The position numbers and the translations under genes are program-made. A model generated the notes under the pieces. That model had not been told where the DNA came from and ran no database searches. It worked only from the letters and a program-made list of their open reading frames with translations. Of a DNA stretch of 64,000 nt, positions 1 through 8,382 are shown piece after piece; within the stretch, counting starts at the first letter, position 1; each line of letters starts with the position of its first letter. Source of the DNA: Bacillus sp. FJAT-28004 (GTDB lineage Bacteria > Bacillota > Bacilli > Paenibacillales > Paenibacillaceae); the NCBI RefSeq assembly GCF_001280845.1, contig NZ_LGHP01000001.1:236123-300122 (forward strand), read 5' to 3'.

Positions 1-861
1 GTTATTCTTAGCTTGGCGTTTGTCTTCGTCTATCCGCTGCTGTACATGGTATCGAAATCGCTTATGCGACCGGAGGACGTGGCGGATGCTACGATTCAAT
101 GGATTCCGAAGCAGTTCAACTTAACGAATTATTCGATTGCGATGGAGGAAATCAATTTCTGGCCAGGACTGCTGAACAGCTCCATCATTTCATTTGGCAG
201 TGCGATGCTTCAAGTCGTTAGCTGCTCTATTGTAGGCTACGGCTTCGCGCGTTACCGTTTTCCCGGTCAAGCGTTGTTTTTGGCGATGGTTGTATTTACA
301 TTTCTTGTGCCGCCGCAGACGATCGTTGTGCCGCTGTTTACCTTTTTCCTCGATTTGGGCTGGGTAAATACGCATCTCCCGTTCGTTGTGCCGGCGTTGC
401 TAGGACACGGACTTAAAGGCTCTTTGTTCGTACTCATCTTTATTCAGTTTTACCGTACGCTGCCGAATGTGCTGGAGGAAGCGGCAAGAATCGATGGTGC
501 AGGTGCGTTCCGGACGTACTGGATGATTATGTTCCCGCTCGCGAAACCAGCCATGCTGGTCGTCTTCTTGTTCTCGGTCGTCTGGCACTGGAATGATCTG
601 TTTGAGCCAAATATGTATTTGCTCGTTCCAGAGTATTTCAACCTGGCGCAAAATATGGCTTTCTTCAACGGCAACGCCAACTTAGATCTTCAGCAGGCAT
701 CGAGCTCGATATCCTCAGGCACGCTTGGCATGGCGCCGACGCTGCAAAACCAAGTGATGGCTGGCGTTATGCTAACGATCCTGCCGGTACTCATTTTGTA
801 TATGTTCACGCAGCGTTACTTCGTCGAGAGCGTTGAACGTTCTGGGATCGCAGGTGAATAA
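1..861 (+). CDS. Sugar ABC transporter permease, MalG type (5' end outside window)
   Basis: This is an inner-membrane subunit of a carbohydrate importer. The reading frame is open from the first base, so the start codon lies upstream. About 286 residues are visible and end with TAA. Hydrophobic helices alternate with short loops. The EAA loop that contacts the ATPase is visible near 475-560 (EEAARIDGAGAF followed by FPLAKPA), which is the signature of binding-protein-dependent permeases of the MalG/AraQ class. The C-terminus has the usual QRYFVES...GIAGE ending. No ATPase gene follows, and the next gene is on the other strand, so this is the last gene of an operon. The partner permease and binding protein are presumably just upstream. 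The substrate is unknown; the GH43 gene nearby hints at arabinose oligomers. Confidence 0.93.
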   Translation, partial: VILSLAFVFVYPLLYMVSKSLMRPEDVADATIQWIPKQFNLTNYSIAMEEINFWPGLLNSSIISFGSAMLQVVSCSIVGYGFARYRFPGQALFLAMVVFTFLVPPQTIVVPLFTFFLDLGWVNTHLPFVVPALLGHGLKGSLFVLIFIQFYRTLPNVLEEAARIDGAGAFRTYWMIMFPLAKPAMLVVFLFSVVWHWNDLFEPNMYLLVPEYFNLAQNMAFFNGNANLDLQQASSSISSGTLGMAPTLQNQVMAGVMLTILPVLILYMFTQRYFVESVERSGIAGE

Positions 862-912
862 TAGGAGAGGTTCTACAGATTAAAGAGTATGCGATAAAAA
901 AGAAGGGGATGG

Positions 913-940
913 AGAGCTGGCGGCTCGCGCCGCAAGCTCT
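913..940. terminator. Hairpin between convergent genes
   Basis: AGAGCT and CGGC pair with GCCG and AGCTCT around a short loop. On the minus strand the hairpin overlaps the stop codon of the regulator gene and is followed about 15 bases later by CTTCTTTTTT. It probably ends transcription from both sides. Confidence 0.5.
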
Positions 941-1854
941 TATTCATTTCTTTCATAATAAAGCTTAAAGACGATGTCTTGATTGTAATTGCCAAAGCCA
1001 GAGCCGAATAAAGTAACGCCGCCAACATTTTCTGCGTCTTTCTCAACAGCTATGCGGAATTTCCATTGCTTGCTTAAGATGTTGACATCATCAAGCGTAA
1101 CTTCGGATATTTGCTGGCCGTCGATAAATGTTCCGGTTTGCGTTATTTTCAGCACCTTAAGCAGGCCATATTGATTAATTTCATCCCACCACCAATCGGG
1201 GGTATACTTTCCGCGTTTACCGCCGAAGTCGCCAGGACTCGTCCACAGGCCAATTTTGGTGTCATTCAAGTAGAAGGAAATATCGGAAGGCCAATTGTCA
1301 TTGGCAAAAGGAGCCTCCGAAGAGATTTCGAACGAAATTTCAAGTTCAGTAGGCTTCTCGCTTTTCAATAAGAAGTTGGCCGTTTTGTATTCAATAAAGC
1401 CGCTGCTGAACCAAAGTATTCTGGCATTGATACGATCGGGATCAAGAAAAAAACGCGGCTCGTCGAACATGCCAATTACTTTAGCAGTTGTAGCAAGACC
1501 ACAGGTTGGTTCCACTTCAAAGTCGGTGTAGTGCCCGATGGAAATAATGGATTCATGATAAGTGCGAAGCGCTGGACGCCGTGTTGACGGGAAATCTATT
1601 TCAATGCTATCGGTGATAAGCTTGCACATTTTTTTGGTTCCGCCGCTGCTGGAAACCATCTCGGAGCTAATCAAACCGGCCTTTTCGAGCTTTTTCACAT
1701 GCATCGTCATTATGGGGCTGCTTAGTTCGAGCGCCTGTGCGAGATCCTTGATGTTCATTTCTTGTATAGCAAGCAGTTGTATAATTCTCAATCTTACATC
1801 GCTGGCTAATGCTTCATAGATAGGTAAATGAGTATCTGAAATATCAATTTTCAT
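940..1854 (-). CDS. ArsR-type winged-helix transcriptional regulator with C-terminal sensor-like domain
   Basis: A 304-residue protein. Residues about 15-75 form a winged helix-turn-helix of the ArsR type (LRIIQLLA, DLAQALELSSPIMTMHVKKL, EKAGLIS). The remaining 230 residues are beta-rich with many Trp residues and look like a ligand-sensing or sugar-binding-like domain. I do not recognise that domain by name. A good ribosome site (GCGGAG) lies 8 bases before the ATG. The gene diverges from the GH43 gene at 2159 across about 300 bases, and its 3' end meets a sugar permease gene. A role as local regulator of arabinoside uptake and cleavage is inferred from position only. Confidence 0.8.
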   Translation of the reverse strand: MKIDISDTHLPIYEALASDVRLRIIQLLAIQEMNIKDLAQALELSSPIMTMHVKKLEKAGLISSEMVSSSGGTKKMCKLITDSIEIDFPSTRRPALRTYHESIISIGHYTDFEVEPTCGLATTAKVIGMFDEPRFFLDPDRINARILWFSSGFIEYKTANFLLKSEKPTELEISFEISSEAPFANDNWPSDISFYLNDTKIGLWTSPGDFGGKRGKYTPDWWWDEINQYGLLKVLKITQTGTFIDGQQISEVTLDDVNILSKQWKFRIAVEKDAENVGGVTLFGSGFGNYNQDIVFKLYYERNE

Positions 1855-2158
1855 ACGTTCACTCCGCTCAGTTTTTTAACTTTGCATCCGCCTTGTATCT
1901 TGTGATTGAAATATAAAGTCTTAATCGTTAACAAAAACATTACTTGGATAAAGTTATAAAATCTATTGAGTATGGTTCGCTGTATGTAAGGTTGATTCGT
2001 ACGATCCAAGCAGCACTAACTATCTTATCTATTTTATATGCAAAGGGATTGCTTGACAATTTATATTTAGAGAGCTCTACCTATTCGTATATATATTAAT
2101 GAATCTAGGATGACATCTTATTTAAATAGAAATATTAGCTGGAGGACTGAGAGAAAAC
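1855..2158. promoter_or_regulatory. Divergent control region between regulator and GH43 gene
   Basis: This gap of about 300 bases is AT-rich and carries no convincing ORF. A TTGACA box lies at 2053-2058, but only a weak -10 follows. The GH43 ribosome site GGAGGA is at 2141-2146. A weak cre-like stretch (AATCGTTAACAA) lies near 1922-1934. No clear operator could be picked out. Confidence 0.35.
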
Positions 2159-3127
2159 ATGAGTACACAAGCATCCGAACAGTCGCAGAAGCAGCTGCGA
2201 AATCCGTTAATAGAACAACGAGCAGATCCATGGGTTATGAAGCATGTAGACGGATATTATTATTTTACGGGATCCGTTCCTGAGTATGATCGGATCGAGC
2301 TGCGAAGAGCAAGAACGCTAGAAGGGCTAACTGATACAGAGCAAGTTGTTGTATGGAGAAAACACGATGCAGGGCCTATGAGCCGAAATATTTGGGCCCC
2401 CGAGCTGCATTTTATCGCTGGAAAATGGTATGTATATTTTGCCGCGGCAATGGAAGAAGCGCCATTTAGACATCGCATGTATGTGATTGAAAATGATTCG
2501 GATAATCCGCTTGAGGGCAATTGGACGGAAAAGGGCCAGATCGTAACGGATTGGGATTCGTTCTCGCTCGATGCTACTAGCTTCTTGCATAATGGCGAGC
2601 AATATTTAGTATGGGCGCAGCAAGACCCAGCCATTCAAGGCAATACGAATTTGTATATCGCTTCGATGAGCAATCCTTGGACGCTGAAGAGCAAGCAAGT
2701 AATGATTACGAAACCCGAGCTCGACTGGGAAGTTATTGGCTTCATGGTGAATGAGGGAGCGGCTGTCATTAAGCGGAGCGGGAAAATATTCATGACTTAT
2801 TCCGGCAGCGCCACTAATCATAACTATGCGATGGGGTTATTGACAGCTTCCGAGTTCAGTAATCTACTCGATCCCCTCTCATGGGTGAAGACACAGACAC
2901 CAGTGTTTACGAGTTGCCCGGAAAATAGCCAATATGGCCCAGGCCATAACAGCTTCACTGTGTCGGAGAACGGCGAGCAGGATATTCTGATCTACCATGC
3001 GCGTAGCTACAAAGACATTGAAGGTGATCCACTATTTGATCCCAATCGCCATGCACGAGCCAAGGTGTTTACGTGGAATGACGACGGGACCCCGAATTTC
3101 GGGAGGCCGCCAGCAGATAATCTGTAG
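2159..3127 (+). CDS. GH43 family glycoside hydrolase (arabinosidase-like, cytoplasmic)
   Basis: A 322-residue five-bladed beta-propeller hydrolase that removes arabinofuranosyl (or xylosyl) units. No signal peptide is present, so it should act in the cytoplasm on imported oligosaccharides. The three GH43 acidic residues can be placed. D23 in RADPWV is the general base, D138 in SFSLDATSF is the pKa modulator, and E199 in MVNEGAAV is the general acid. Length is normal for a single-domain member. GGAGGA precedes the ATG by 12 bases. It sits alone between a divergent regulator and a terminator. Family assignment is firm; arabinosidase against xylosidase is inference. Confidence 0.9.
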   Translation: MSTQASEQSQKQLRNPLIEQRADPWVMKHVDGYYYFTGSVPEYDRIELRRARTLEGLTDTEQVVVWRKHDAGPMSRNIWAPELHFIAGKWYVYFAAAMEEAPFRHRMYVIENDSDNPLEGNWTEKGQIVTDWDSFSLDATSFLHNGEQYLVWAQQDPAIQGNTNLYIASMSNPWTLKSKQVMITKPELDWEVIGFMVNEGAAVIKRSGKIFMTYSGSATNHNYAMGLLTASEFSNLLDPLSWVKTQTPVFTSCPENSQYGPGHNSFTVSENGEQDILIYHARSYKDIEGDPLFDPNRHARAKVFTWNDDGTPNFGRPPADNL

Positions 3128-3139
3128 TTAATTAGCAAG

Positions 3140-3170
3140 AGCTGCCTGTAAAAAGGCGGCTTTTGTTCTT
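3140..3170 (+). terminator. Rho-independent terminator of the GH43 gene
   Basis: AGCTGCC pairs with GGCGGCT around an eight-base A-rich loop and is followed by TTTTGTTCTT. Confidence 0.8.
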
Positions 3171-3188
3171 ATATTAAAAGTGTTCGAT

Positions 3189-3236
3189 AAAAAAAAGAGC
3201 TGCAATCGAAGGCGAAGTACACCATCTTTGCAGCTC
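3189..3236 (-). terminator. Terminator of the NADH oxidase gene
   Basis: Read on the minus strand, GAGCTGCAA and TTGCAGCTC form a nine-pair stem followed by a run of eight T. It lies just past the stop codon of the oxidase gene. Confidence 0.85.
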
Positions 3237-3244
3237 ATGTGAGA

Positions 3245-4579
3245 TTATACAGCTTGCAAGCCAGCTTGGTTAAGCATGTTCCAAGGTTTGTTGTAATGAG
3301 GCTGGAAGAAGAAGTCGACGTAGCTTAATTCCTCCATCGTCATTCCGTTCTGGATGCAAACCGACAATGTATTAATCGACTGGGTAAGATCCACTTTCGA
3401 TAAGACCTGCGCGCCAACGATTCTGCCGCTATCCGCTTCATAGACGACCTTCAATGTCACTTGCTCGAAGGTAGGCATAAATTCGAGACGGTAGCTATCA
3501 ACGATTGTGACATTTTTCACATTCATTCCCGCAGCAAGCGCAGCTGTTTCCGTTAAACCTGTCGATGCAATATTATAATCGTAAATCTTAATACCCGACG
3601 TGCCTTGTGTTCCGAGATATCTGACCGTTGGTTTCATCAGGTTTTTGGCAACGAGCGTTCCCATGCGTACCGCGTTTGTTGCTAAAGGGATATAAGCATT
3701 TCGCCCTGTTGGATTATAGTGAATGGCGCAGCTGTCGCCAGCGGCAAATACATCCGGCTTGCTCGTTCTCATATAATCATCCACAATGATCGCGCCGTTA
3801 GGCAGCATATCAACTTGGCCTTTCAATAGCTCAGTGTTGGGACGGAACCCAATGCAAAGCACGACGAGGTCTGCTTCATATTCTCCCGCTGTTGTGATGA
3901 CAGTCGTTACCTGACCCTCGCTGCCCTTAAACGAAGTAACCGTTTGGCCGGTTGCGATGGTAATTCCTTTATCAATCAATGCTTGCTCTGTAACTTCGGT
4001 AAATTCACGATCCAAGTATTTATATAAAATACGTTCCATATTGTCAATTAAGGTAACCTGTTTGCCAAGCTGTTCAAATGCTTCAACGAGCTCAATACCG
4101 ATGTAGCCAGCTCCGATAACAGCAATGCGGTTCGCTGTTTTTGCTTTTTCGATGATTTCTTTCGAATGGTTGTAGTTTTTGCATAGTACTATATTTTCAA
4201 GCGCGATGCCGTCCATTTGCGGAATAATCGGCCACGAGCCTGTCGTAACGACGAGCTTATCATAACTTTCCGTAAATTCGTCGCCCGTTACAAGATTGCG
4301 GACTTGAATTTGTTTGGCATCCGTATTTACAGCAAGCACATCATGTCGCATATGCGTCTTCACGCCAAGCTCAGCGAGCTGCTCGGGCGAAGCATAAAAT
4401 AGCTGCTCGGCATTTTTTACTACACCGCCAACATGCAGCGCGATACCGCACGATAGAAACGAGATATTGTCATTCCGCTCATAAACGGTAATGTTCGCCT
4501 CCGGGTAAAGTACAGCCATTTGTTTAATTGCAGCAGTTCCTGCGTGTGTACAGCCAATAACAGCGATATTAATTGTCAT
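3245..4579 (-). CDS. nox: Water-forming NADH oxidase (FAD-dependent, Nox2 type)
   Basis: A 444-residue flavoprotein that reduces O2 to water with NADH, regenerating NAD+ in the cytoplasm. It belongs to the pyridine nucleotide-disulfide oxidoreductase superfamily, in the CoA-disulfide reductase/NADH oxidase branch. Visible signs are the N-terminal FAD-binding start (IAVIGCTHAGTAA), the redox-active C44 in FLSCGIA with H12, and the NAD-binding motif GAGYIGIEL. There is also a second FAD motif (VFAAGDS) and a C-terminal dimerisation domain (LSVCIQNGMTMEEL). The overall pattern strongly resembles lactic acid bacterial water-forming oxidases. GGAGGCG precedes the ATG by about 7 bases. It is monocistronic, with paired redox-regulator-like palindromes upstream. 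A CoA-disulfide reductase role cannot be fully excluded. Confidence 0.9.
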   Translation of the reverse strand: MTINIAVIGCTHAGTAAIKQMAVLYPEANITVYERNDNISFLSCGIALHVGGVVKNAEQLFYASPEQLAELGVKTHMRHDVLAVNTDAKQIQVRNLVTGDEFTESYDKLVVTTGSWPIIPQMDGIALENIVLCKNYNHSKEIIEKAKTANRIAVIGAGYIGIELVEAFEQLGKQVTLIDNMERILYKYLDREFTEVTEQALIDKGITIATGQTVTSFKGSEGQVTTVITTAGEYEADLVVLCIGFRPNTELLKGQVDMLPNGAIIVDDYMRTSKPDVFAAGDSCAIHYNPTGRNAYIPLATNAVRMGTLVAKNLMKPTVRYLGTQGTSGIKIYDYNIASTGLTETAALAAGMNVKNVTIVDSYRLEFMPTFEQVTLKVVYEADSGRIVGAQVLSKVDLTQSINTLSVCIQNGMTMEELSYVDFFFQPHYNKPWNMLNQAGLQAV

Positions 4580-4637
4580 ATAAAACGCCTCCTATGGGAT
4601 GTGTAAAGGGGAGTCTGCAAACGCAGTCGCCTATACA

Positions 4638-4655
4638 ACGTGAATTAATTCACAA
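4638..4655. promoter_or_regulatory. Rex- or Fnr-like operator 1 upstream of nox
   Basis: A palindrome with core GTGAATTAATTCAC (14 of 14 symmetric). It matches 16 of 18 positions of the Rex consensus TTGTGAA-N4-TTCACAA, and 9 of 10 fixed positions of the Fnr consensus TGTGA-N6-TCACA. It lies about 60 bases upstream of the nox start codon. Confidence 0.6.
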
Positions 4656-4666
4656 TATACTATACA

Positions 4667-4684
4667 GTGTGAAAAAAATCACAA
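4667..4684. promoter_or_regulatory. Rex- or Fnr-like operator 2 upstream of nox
   Basis: TGTGA-AAAAAA-TCACA matches the Fnr consensus at all ten fixed positions and the Rex consensus at 16 of 18. Its centre is 29 bases from that of operator 1. A possible minus-strand -10 box (TATAGT, plus-strand 4659-4664) lies between the two sites, which favours repression. Confidence 0.6.
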
Positions 4685-4880
4685 CCTTTGATTGCTTTTA
4701 TCATATGCGCTTTTGAGAAAAATGACAAGGGGTGTTCAAGCCGTTTTTACAATATTGATTAAATTTTCAGATTATTTGACACTTTTTGTCCACAACTTCC
4801 ACCGAAACCACTTTTCATAAGATTAGATAGTAACGAGGCGTGAGCAAGCGCTGAAAAGCAGCTGATCTGCTCCCTTCATG

Positions 4881-5558
4881 TTACGGTAATTGATTTATTA
4901 AATGTTCAGGATGGAGCAGCTTCTTAAAACGGCTAGTTATATAGGTATTAAACCAAAATGCATGGTAGGGATGTAAACCAGCGTTATACGCACCATCGAG
5001 CTCACTGGAACCGCCATCGCCTACAAATACCGCATTTCCTGGATCTACGCCCATCCGCTCACAGGCTAATTGATATATTCGAATATCTGGTTTGGCTAAG
5101 CCAACTTTGAACGAAAAGATGGCATCGTCAAAATAGGGAGCAAGTTCGCTTGCCTGCCACTGCTGAACTTCCTCTTCTGTACAATTACTAATAAGGCCTA
5201 TTTTTATATGTTTACTTTGCAACTGTTCTAACATGGCAATGACAGCAGGCTGAATCGTTAGAAAGGGAGCTTTCTTTTCTTCGATTCTTGTTCGATATAA
5301 ATGCTCCACGATTTGTTCGTTATATGGCAAATTCCGCTTCTCCAAAATGTTCCTCATTACTTCGATGAAGTTAACAAATTGTCCGGTCATTCTTGCTTCT
5401 TGGCGGTTTCCCCATTCTTTCTTGAAATCTTCATGATTCATTCCGAATAATGTGGAGTCGTTTGTAGATCTATTTATTGTACGTTTACCGTCTGTAAATT
5501 CGGTTACCAACGTTTCAAACAAATCGAAAAATACAGCTTTTGTGTGCAGTATAACCAA
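4881..5558 (-). CDS. HAD-superfamily hydrolase
   Basis: A phosphatase-like protein of about 225 residues. The HAD motifs are in order: FFDLFETLV (motif I; the second Asp is replaced by Glu within DLFET, as in haloacid dehalogenase-like members), LISNCTEE (motif II), and GLAKPD with GDGGSSELDGA (motifs III-IV). The substrate is unknown. The start is awkward: the only standard upstream start is TTG at 5558, but the ribosome site AAAAGGAG ends right at it. ATA at 5552 or CTG at 5549 has better spacing. The gene stands alone; only a weak five-pair stem with a short T run (4857-4871, minus strand) follows it. Confidence 0.85.
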   Translation of the reverse strand: MVILHTKAVFFDLFETLVTEFTDGKRTINRSTNDSTLFGMNHEDFKKEWGNRQEARMTGQFVNFIEVMRNILEKRNLPYNEQIVEHLYRTRIEEKKAPFLTIQPAVIAMLEQLQSKHIKIGLISNCTEEEVQQWQASELAPYFDDAIFSFKVGLAKPDIRIYQLACERMGVDPGNAVFVGDGGSSELDGAYNAGLHPYHAFWFNTYITSRFKKLLHPEHLINQLP

Positions 5559-5720
5559 CTCCTTTTTTAGATAATAATAAAATTTTTTCTATTGTTGAGT
5601 TAACCATTCATTCGAGATGTAACGATGTTATTCCTTTCAGCAACACTGATATTTTCATTTTGAAGCGTTTTGCATTAGACTCTTTAGGTAAAGCGAGCAA
5701 TAGCTGAGGAGGAATTCATA

Positions 5721-6473
5721 ATGAAAGCAATATATGATGATAAAATCGTACTTATAACTGGCGCCGGAGCCGGTATTGGCCGAGCTCTTGCGCTAGCTTA
5801 TGCGGAACAAGGAGCACTTCCAGTATTGGTGGATAAAAATGAAGAGGGACTCGAGCAAACAGGTTTGCTGCTGCAAGAGTCAGGTTACGATTCTTTATCA
5901 TTTACTGCCGATATGAGTAAACCTGATGACATTATTGGAATGCTGCATGATTTGGAAACGATTGTAGGGAGACTGGACATCGTCATTAACAATGCAGGTT
6001 TTGGCATATGGAAGTCACCGTACGATCTAACCATTGACGAATGGGACAGCGTTGTGAATACGAACCTGCGCGGGACGTTCGTTTGCTCGCGTGAAGCTGC
6101 CAAGCTGATGCGGACAACCGGCGGTGGAGCCATCGTAAACATTTCCTCCACGAGAGCGATGATGTCGGAACCGAATGGTGAGGCCTATGCTGCTTCGAAA
6201 GGCGGAATTCTCTCGCTTACGCATGCGATGGCGGTGTCGCTCGGCCCAGATCACATTACAGTTAACGCGATTTGTCCGGGTTGGATTGAGACGGGGGATT
6301 ACAGCAAGCTGCGCCCAGAGGATCACGTGCAGCATCCGTCTGGGCGTGTAGGCAAGCCAGAAGATGTTGCCCTAGCATGTCTATATCTAACAGATCCCAA
6401 AAATGATTTTGTGACCGGAACCCATATCACTCTTGATGGCGGTATGACGAGAAAAATGATTTATGAGGAGTAA
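5721..6473 (+). CDS. Short-chain dehydrogenase/reductase
   Basis: A 250-residue classical SDR that oxidises or reduces an alcohol/ketone with NAD(P). The Rossmann motif TGAGAGIG is at about residues 13-20, NNAG follows near residue 90, and the catalytic Tyr156 and Lys160 are in YAASK. An aspartate at the end of beta strand 2 (VLVDKN) suggests NAD rather than NADP. GAGGAGG precedes the ATG. It is similar in size and motifs to glucose 1-dehydrogenase-type enzymes, but the substrate cannot be read from sequence. It is flanked by its own terminator, so it is monocistronic. Confidence 0.9.
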   Translation: MKAIYDDKIVLITGAGAGIGRALALAYAEQGALPVLVDKNEEGLEQTGLLLQESGYDSLSFTADMSKPDDIIGMLHDLETIVGRLDIVINNAGFGIWKSPYDLTIDEWDSVVNTNLRGTFVCSREAAKLMRTTGGGAIVNISSTRAMMSEPNGEAYAASKGGILSLTHAMAVSLGPDHITVNAICPGWIETGDYSKLRPEDHVQHPSGRVGKPEDVALACLYLTDPKNDFVTGTHITLDGGMTRKMIYEE

Positions 6474-6515
6474 CTAGTAGTTGGGCTTATGAAGTCAGCA
6501 TTAGTTGAGAACAAA

Positions 6516-6562
6516 AAACAGTCGAGCAGATTTTTTTAAAACTGCTCGACTGTTTTGTTTAT
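6516..6562. terminator. Strong terminator after the SDR gene
   Basis: AAACAGTCGAGCAG pairs with CTGCTCGACTGTTT around an AT-rich loop and is followed by TGTTT. The symmetric flanks make it usable in both directions. Confidence 0.85.
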
Positions 6563-6599
6563 TCATGTTGAAACCGCGAACAAGCTTCCATCGATTATA

Positions 6600-6840
6600 A
6601 AATATATTAGTATTTAAATATATACTAAAGTTAGTATGTCTTCGGGTTTGAAACCGATGGAATGATAAAAGTAGAATGAAAAGAAGACGATTATTATGGG
6701 AAAATTGGTTTTAGGACAGGTTTTCAGTATGGAATAGTAGGGTGAAGAAAATAAATATCCATTTTTTATACTAAATAGAGTATTTAAAAGTATAACAATA
6801 TAAACTAGAATAAGTTCATCAAGGAAGCGCTTGCAAAAAA
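6600..6840 (+). promoter_or_regulatory. Control region of solute-binding gene 1: TTAGTAT repeats and a cre-like site
   Basis: The heptamer TTAGTAT or its complement ATACTAA occurs at 6607-6613, 6622-6628, 6631-6637 and 6768-6774. The first two form an inverted repeat. A catabolite-response-like element AAGGAAGCGCTTGCAA lies at 6821-6836 and matches 14 of 16 positions of WTGNAARCGYWWWCAW. The stretch around 6776-6816 resembles the region before the second copy of the gene (near 9499-9540). The heptamers may be operators of the regulator at 8383. Confidence 0.5.
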
Positions 6841-6858
6841 AGGGAGGCGTCAAATATT

Positions 6859-8235
6859 ATGAACAGAAAATTATCGGCAAAGCTTGGACTCGTTCTACTA
6901 TTGTGCTTTGGTATGCTGTTGTCGGCTTGTTCATCAGGTGGGAATGGAAACGGTTCTTCGACGAATGGGAATGTGGGTAATAAAGAAGACGCAGCAGTAA
7001 ACACGCCGCAAGAGAAAGTGAAGATTTCGTTCATGGGTCATGGCAGCCCGCAGGAGAAAGATATATTCGCGAAGCTGATCAAATCGTATGAAGTGAAATA
7101 CCCGAACGTAAAGGTTGAGTATACAAGCGTGCCGCCAGCAGAATACAATCAGAAGCTGTCTACGTTAGTCGCATCAGGCAAAACGCCGGACGTATTCTAC
7201 GTATCGGGACCGCAGTTTTACAAGTTTGCCGAAGCAGGCACAATTCAAAATTTGCAGCCGTTTCTAGAAACGACAGAACTGTTCCAAGCAGATAATGTAT
7301 GGAAGCAAGCGCTGGATCGTTACCGTTTTGACGGCAAGGAGCTAGGCCAAGGGGATTTGTACGGATTGCCGAAGGACGTAGGTCCATGGGCAATGGCCTA
7401 CAACAAAACGATGTTTGAGGAAGCTGGCGTCGAATTGCCGCCTGCAGAGGTTGGCAAATGGACGTGGGAGAATTGGCTCGAAGCAGCGAAAAAGCTGACG
7501 AAAGATGAGAATGGCGATGGCAAAGTCGACATTTACGGCGGAGCCAACTTCACGTTGGAAGGTGCGGTATGGGCAAGCGGTGGAGACTTCATCGACTACA
7601 AAACAGGAACGGTTACGATCGATACGCCTGAATTCACCAAAGCGATGCAATGGGTAGCCGATCTGCGCCTGAAGCATAATGTAACGCCATCGCCGGAGGA
7701 TGAGAAAGCGATGAATGCTTATTCTCGTTTTGTAGCCGGTAAAGTAGGCATGTTCCCTATGGGTCCGTGGGATCAACCAGGCTTCTGGGATTTGCCGTTT
7801 GAATGGGACATCGCCGCATGGCCGGTGAATCCTGAAACAGGCAAAGCAGGAACATGGGTTGGATCGATGGGTTACTCGGTGTCAAGCAAATCGAAGCATG
7901 CACAGGAAGCGTTTAACTTAGCGGCATTCCTTGCGCTGGATAAAGAAGGACAGAAGCAAAACTACGAGCTGGGGCAAGCGGTGCCTAACTTGATTGATAT
8001 GGCAAAAGGCGAGTTTGTAGCTTATGACAAGGCACCTGCAAACCGACAAGTTTTCCTTGATATTATTGAAGATTACGGTCATCCTCCGGTTGATTTTGGT
8101 TCAAAGGATACGAAATGGATCGATACGATGTGGCAAGAGGCCGGCAAAGTGTGGGATGGAAAAATGACTGCGGAGGGCTGGGCGAAGGAATTGCAGCCGA
8201 AGCTTCAAGACTTGTATGACAAAGGTAATAAGTAA
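6859..8235 (+). CDS. Sugar ABC transporter solute-binding lipoprotein, copy 1
   Basis: A 458-residue extracellular binding protein. It has a lipoprotein signal (charged start, hydrophobic core, lipobox LLSAC with C24), a Gly/Asn/Ser-rich linker, and a family 1 solute-binding fold seen in KISFMGHGS, TPDVFYVSGPQ, LPKDVGPWAMAYNK and the EDYGHPPVDFG region. It would capture an oligosaccharide outside the cell. It is about 96% identical to the protein at 9607; I count about 18 differences, more than half of them in the signal and linker. GGGAGG precedes the ATG. It has its own promoter region and its own terminator, so it is transcribed apart from the permease genes and must share them with copy 2. 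Confidence 0.93.
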   Translation: MNRKLSAKLGLVLLLCFGMLLSACSSGGNGNGSSTNGNVGNKEDAAVNTPQEKVKISFMGHGSPQEKDIFAKLIKSYEVKYPNVKVEYTSVPPAEYNQKLSTLVASGKTPDVFYVSGPQFYKFAEAGTIQNLQPFLETTELFQADNVWKQALDRYRFDGKELGQGDLYGLPKDVGPWAMAYNKTMFEEAGVELPPAEVGKWTWENWLEAAKKLTKDENGDGKVDIYGGANFTLEGAVWASGGDFIDYKTGTVTIDTPEFTKAMQWVADLRLKHNVTPSPEDEKAMNAYSRFVAGKVGMFPMGPWDQPGFWDLPFEWDIAAWPVNPETGKAGTWVGSMGYSVSSKSKHAQEAFNLAAFLALDKEGQKQNYELGQAVPNLIDMAKGEFVAYDKAPANRQVFLDIIEDYGHPPVDFGSKDTKWIDTMWQEAGKVWDGKMTAEGWAKELQPKLQDLYDKGNK

Positions 8236-8253
8236 AAGGAATATGCATTAGAG

Positions 8254-8297
8254 AAACTATGCCTTGAGGTTCTTAACCTTAAGGCATAGTTTTTTTG
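8254..8297 (+). terminator. Terminator after solute-binding gene 1
   Basis: A near-perfect 18-pair stem (AAACTATGCCTT with AAGGCATAGTTT as its base) closed by a three-base loop and followed by a run of T. It isolates copy 1 from the regulator gene downstream. Confidence 0.9.
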
Positions 8298-8382
8298 TTG
8301 AGATCCACCGTTGATTAAGCTAAAGACAAAATGAAATTAATTTAGTATACTTGATATATTAATATAAGGAGAGGGCGTCGTT

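Noticed and set aside
1922..1937. cre-like AATCGTTAACAA before the GH43 gene
   Set aside because: It matches only about 13 of 16 consensus positions in AT-rich DNA and lies more than 200 bases from the gene start.
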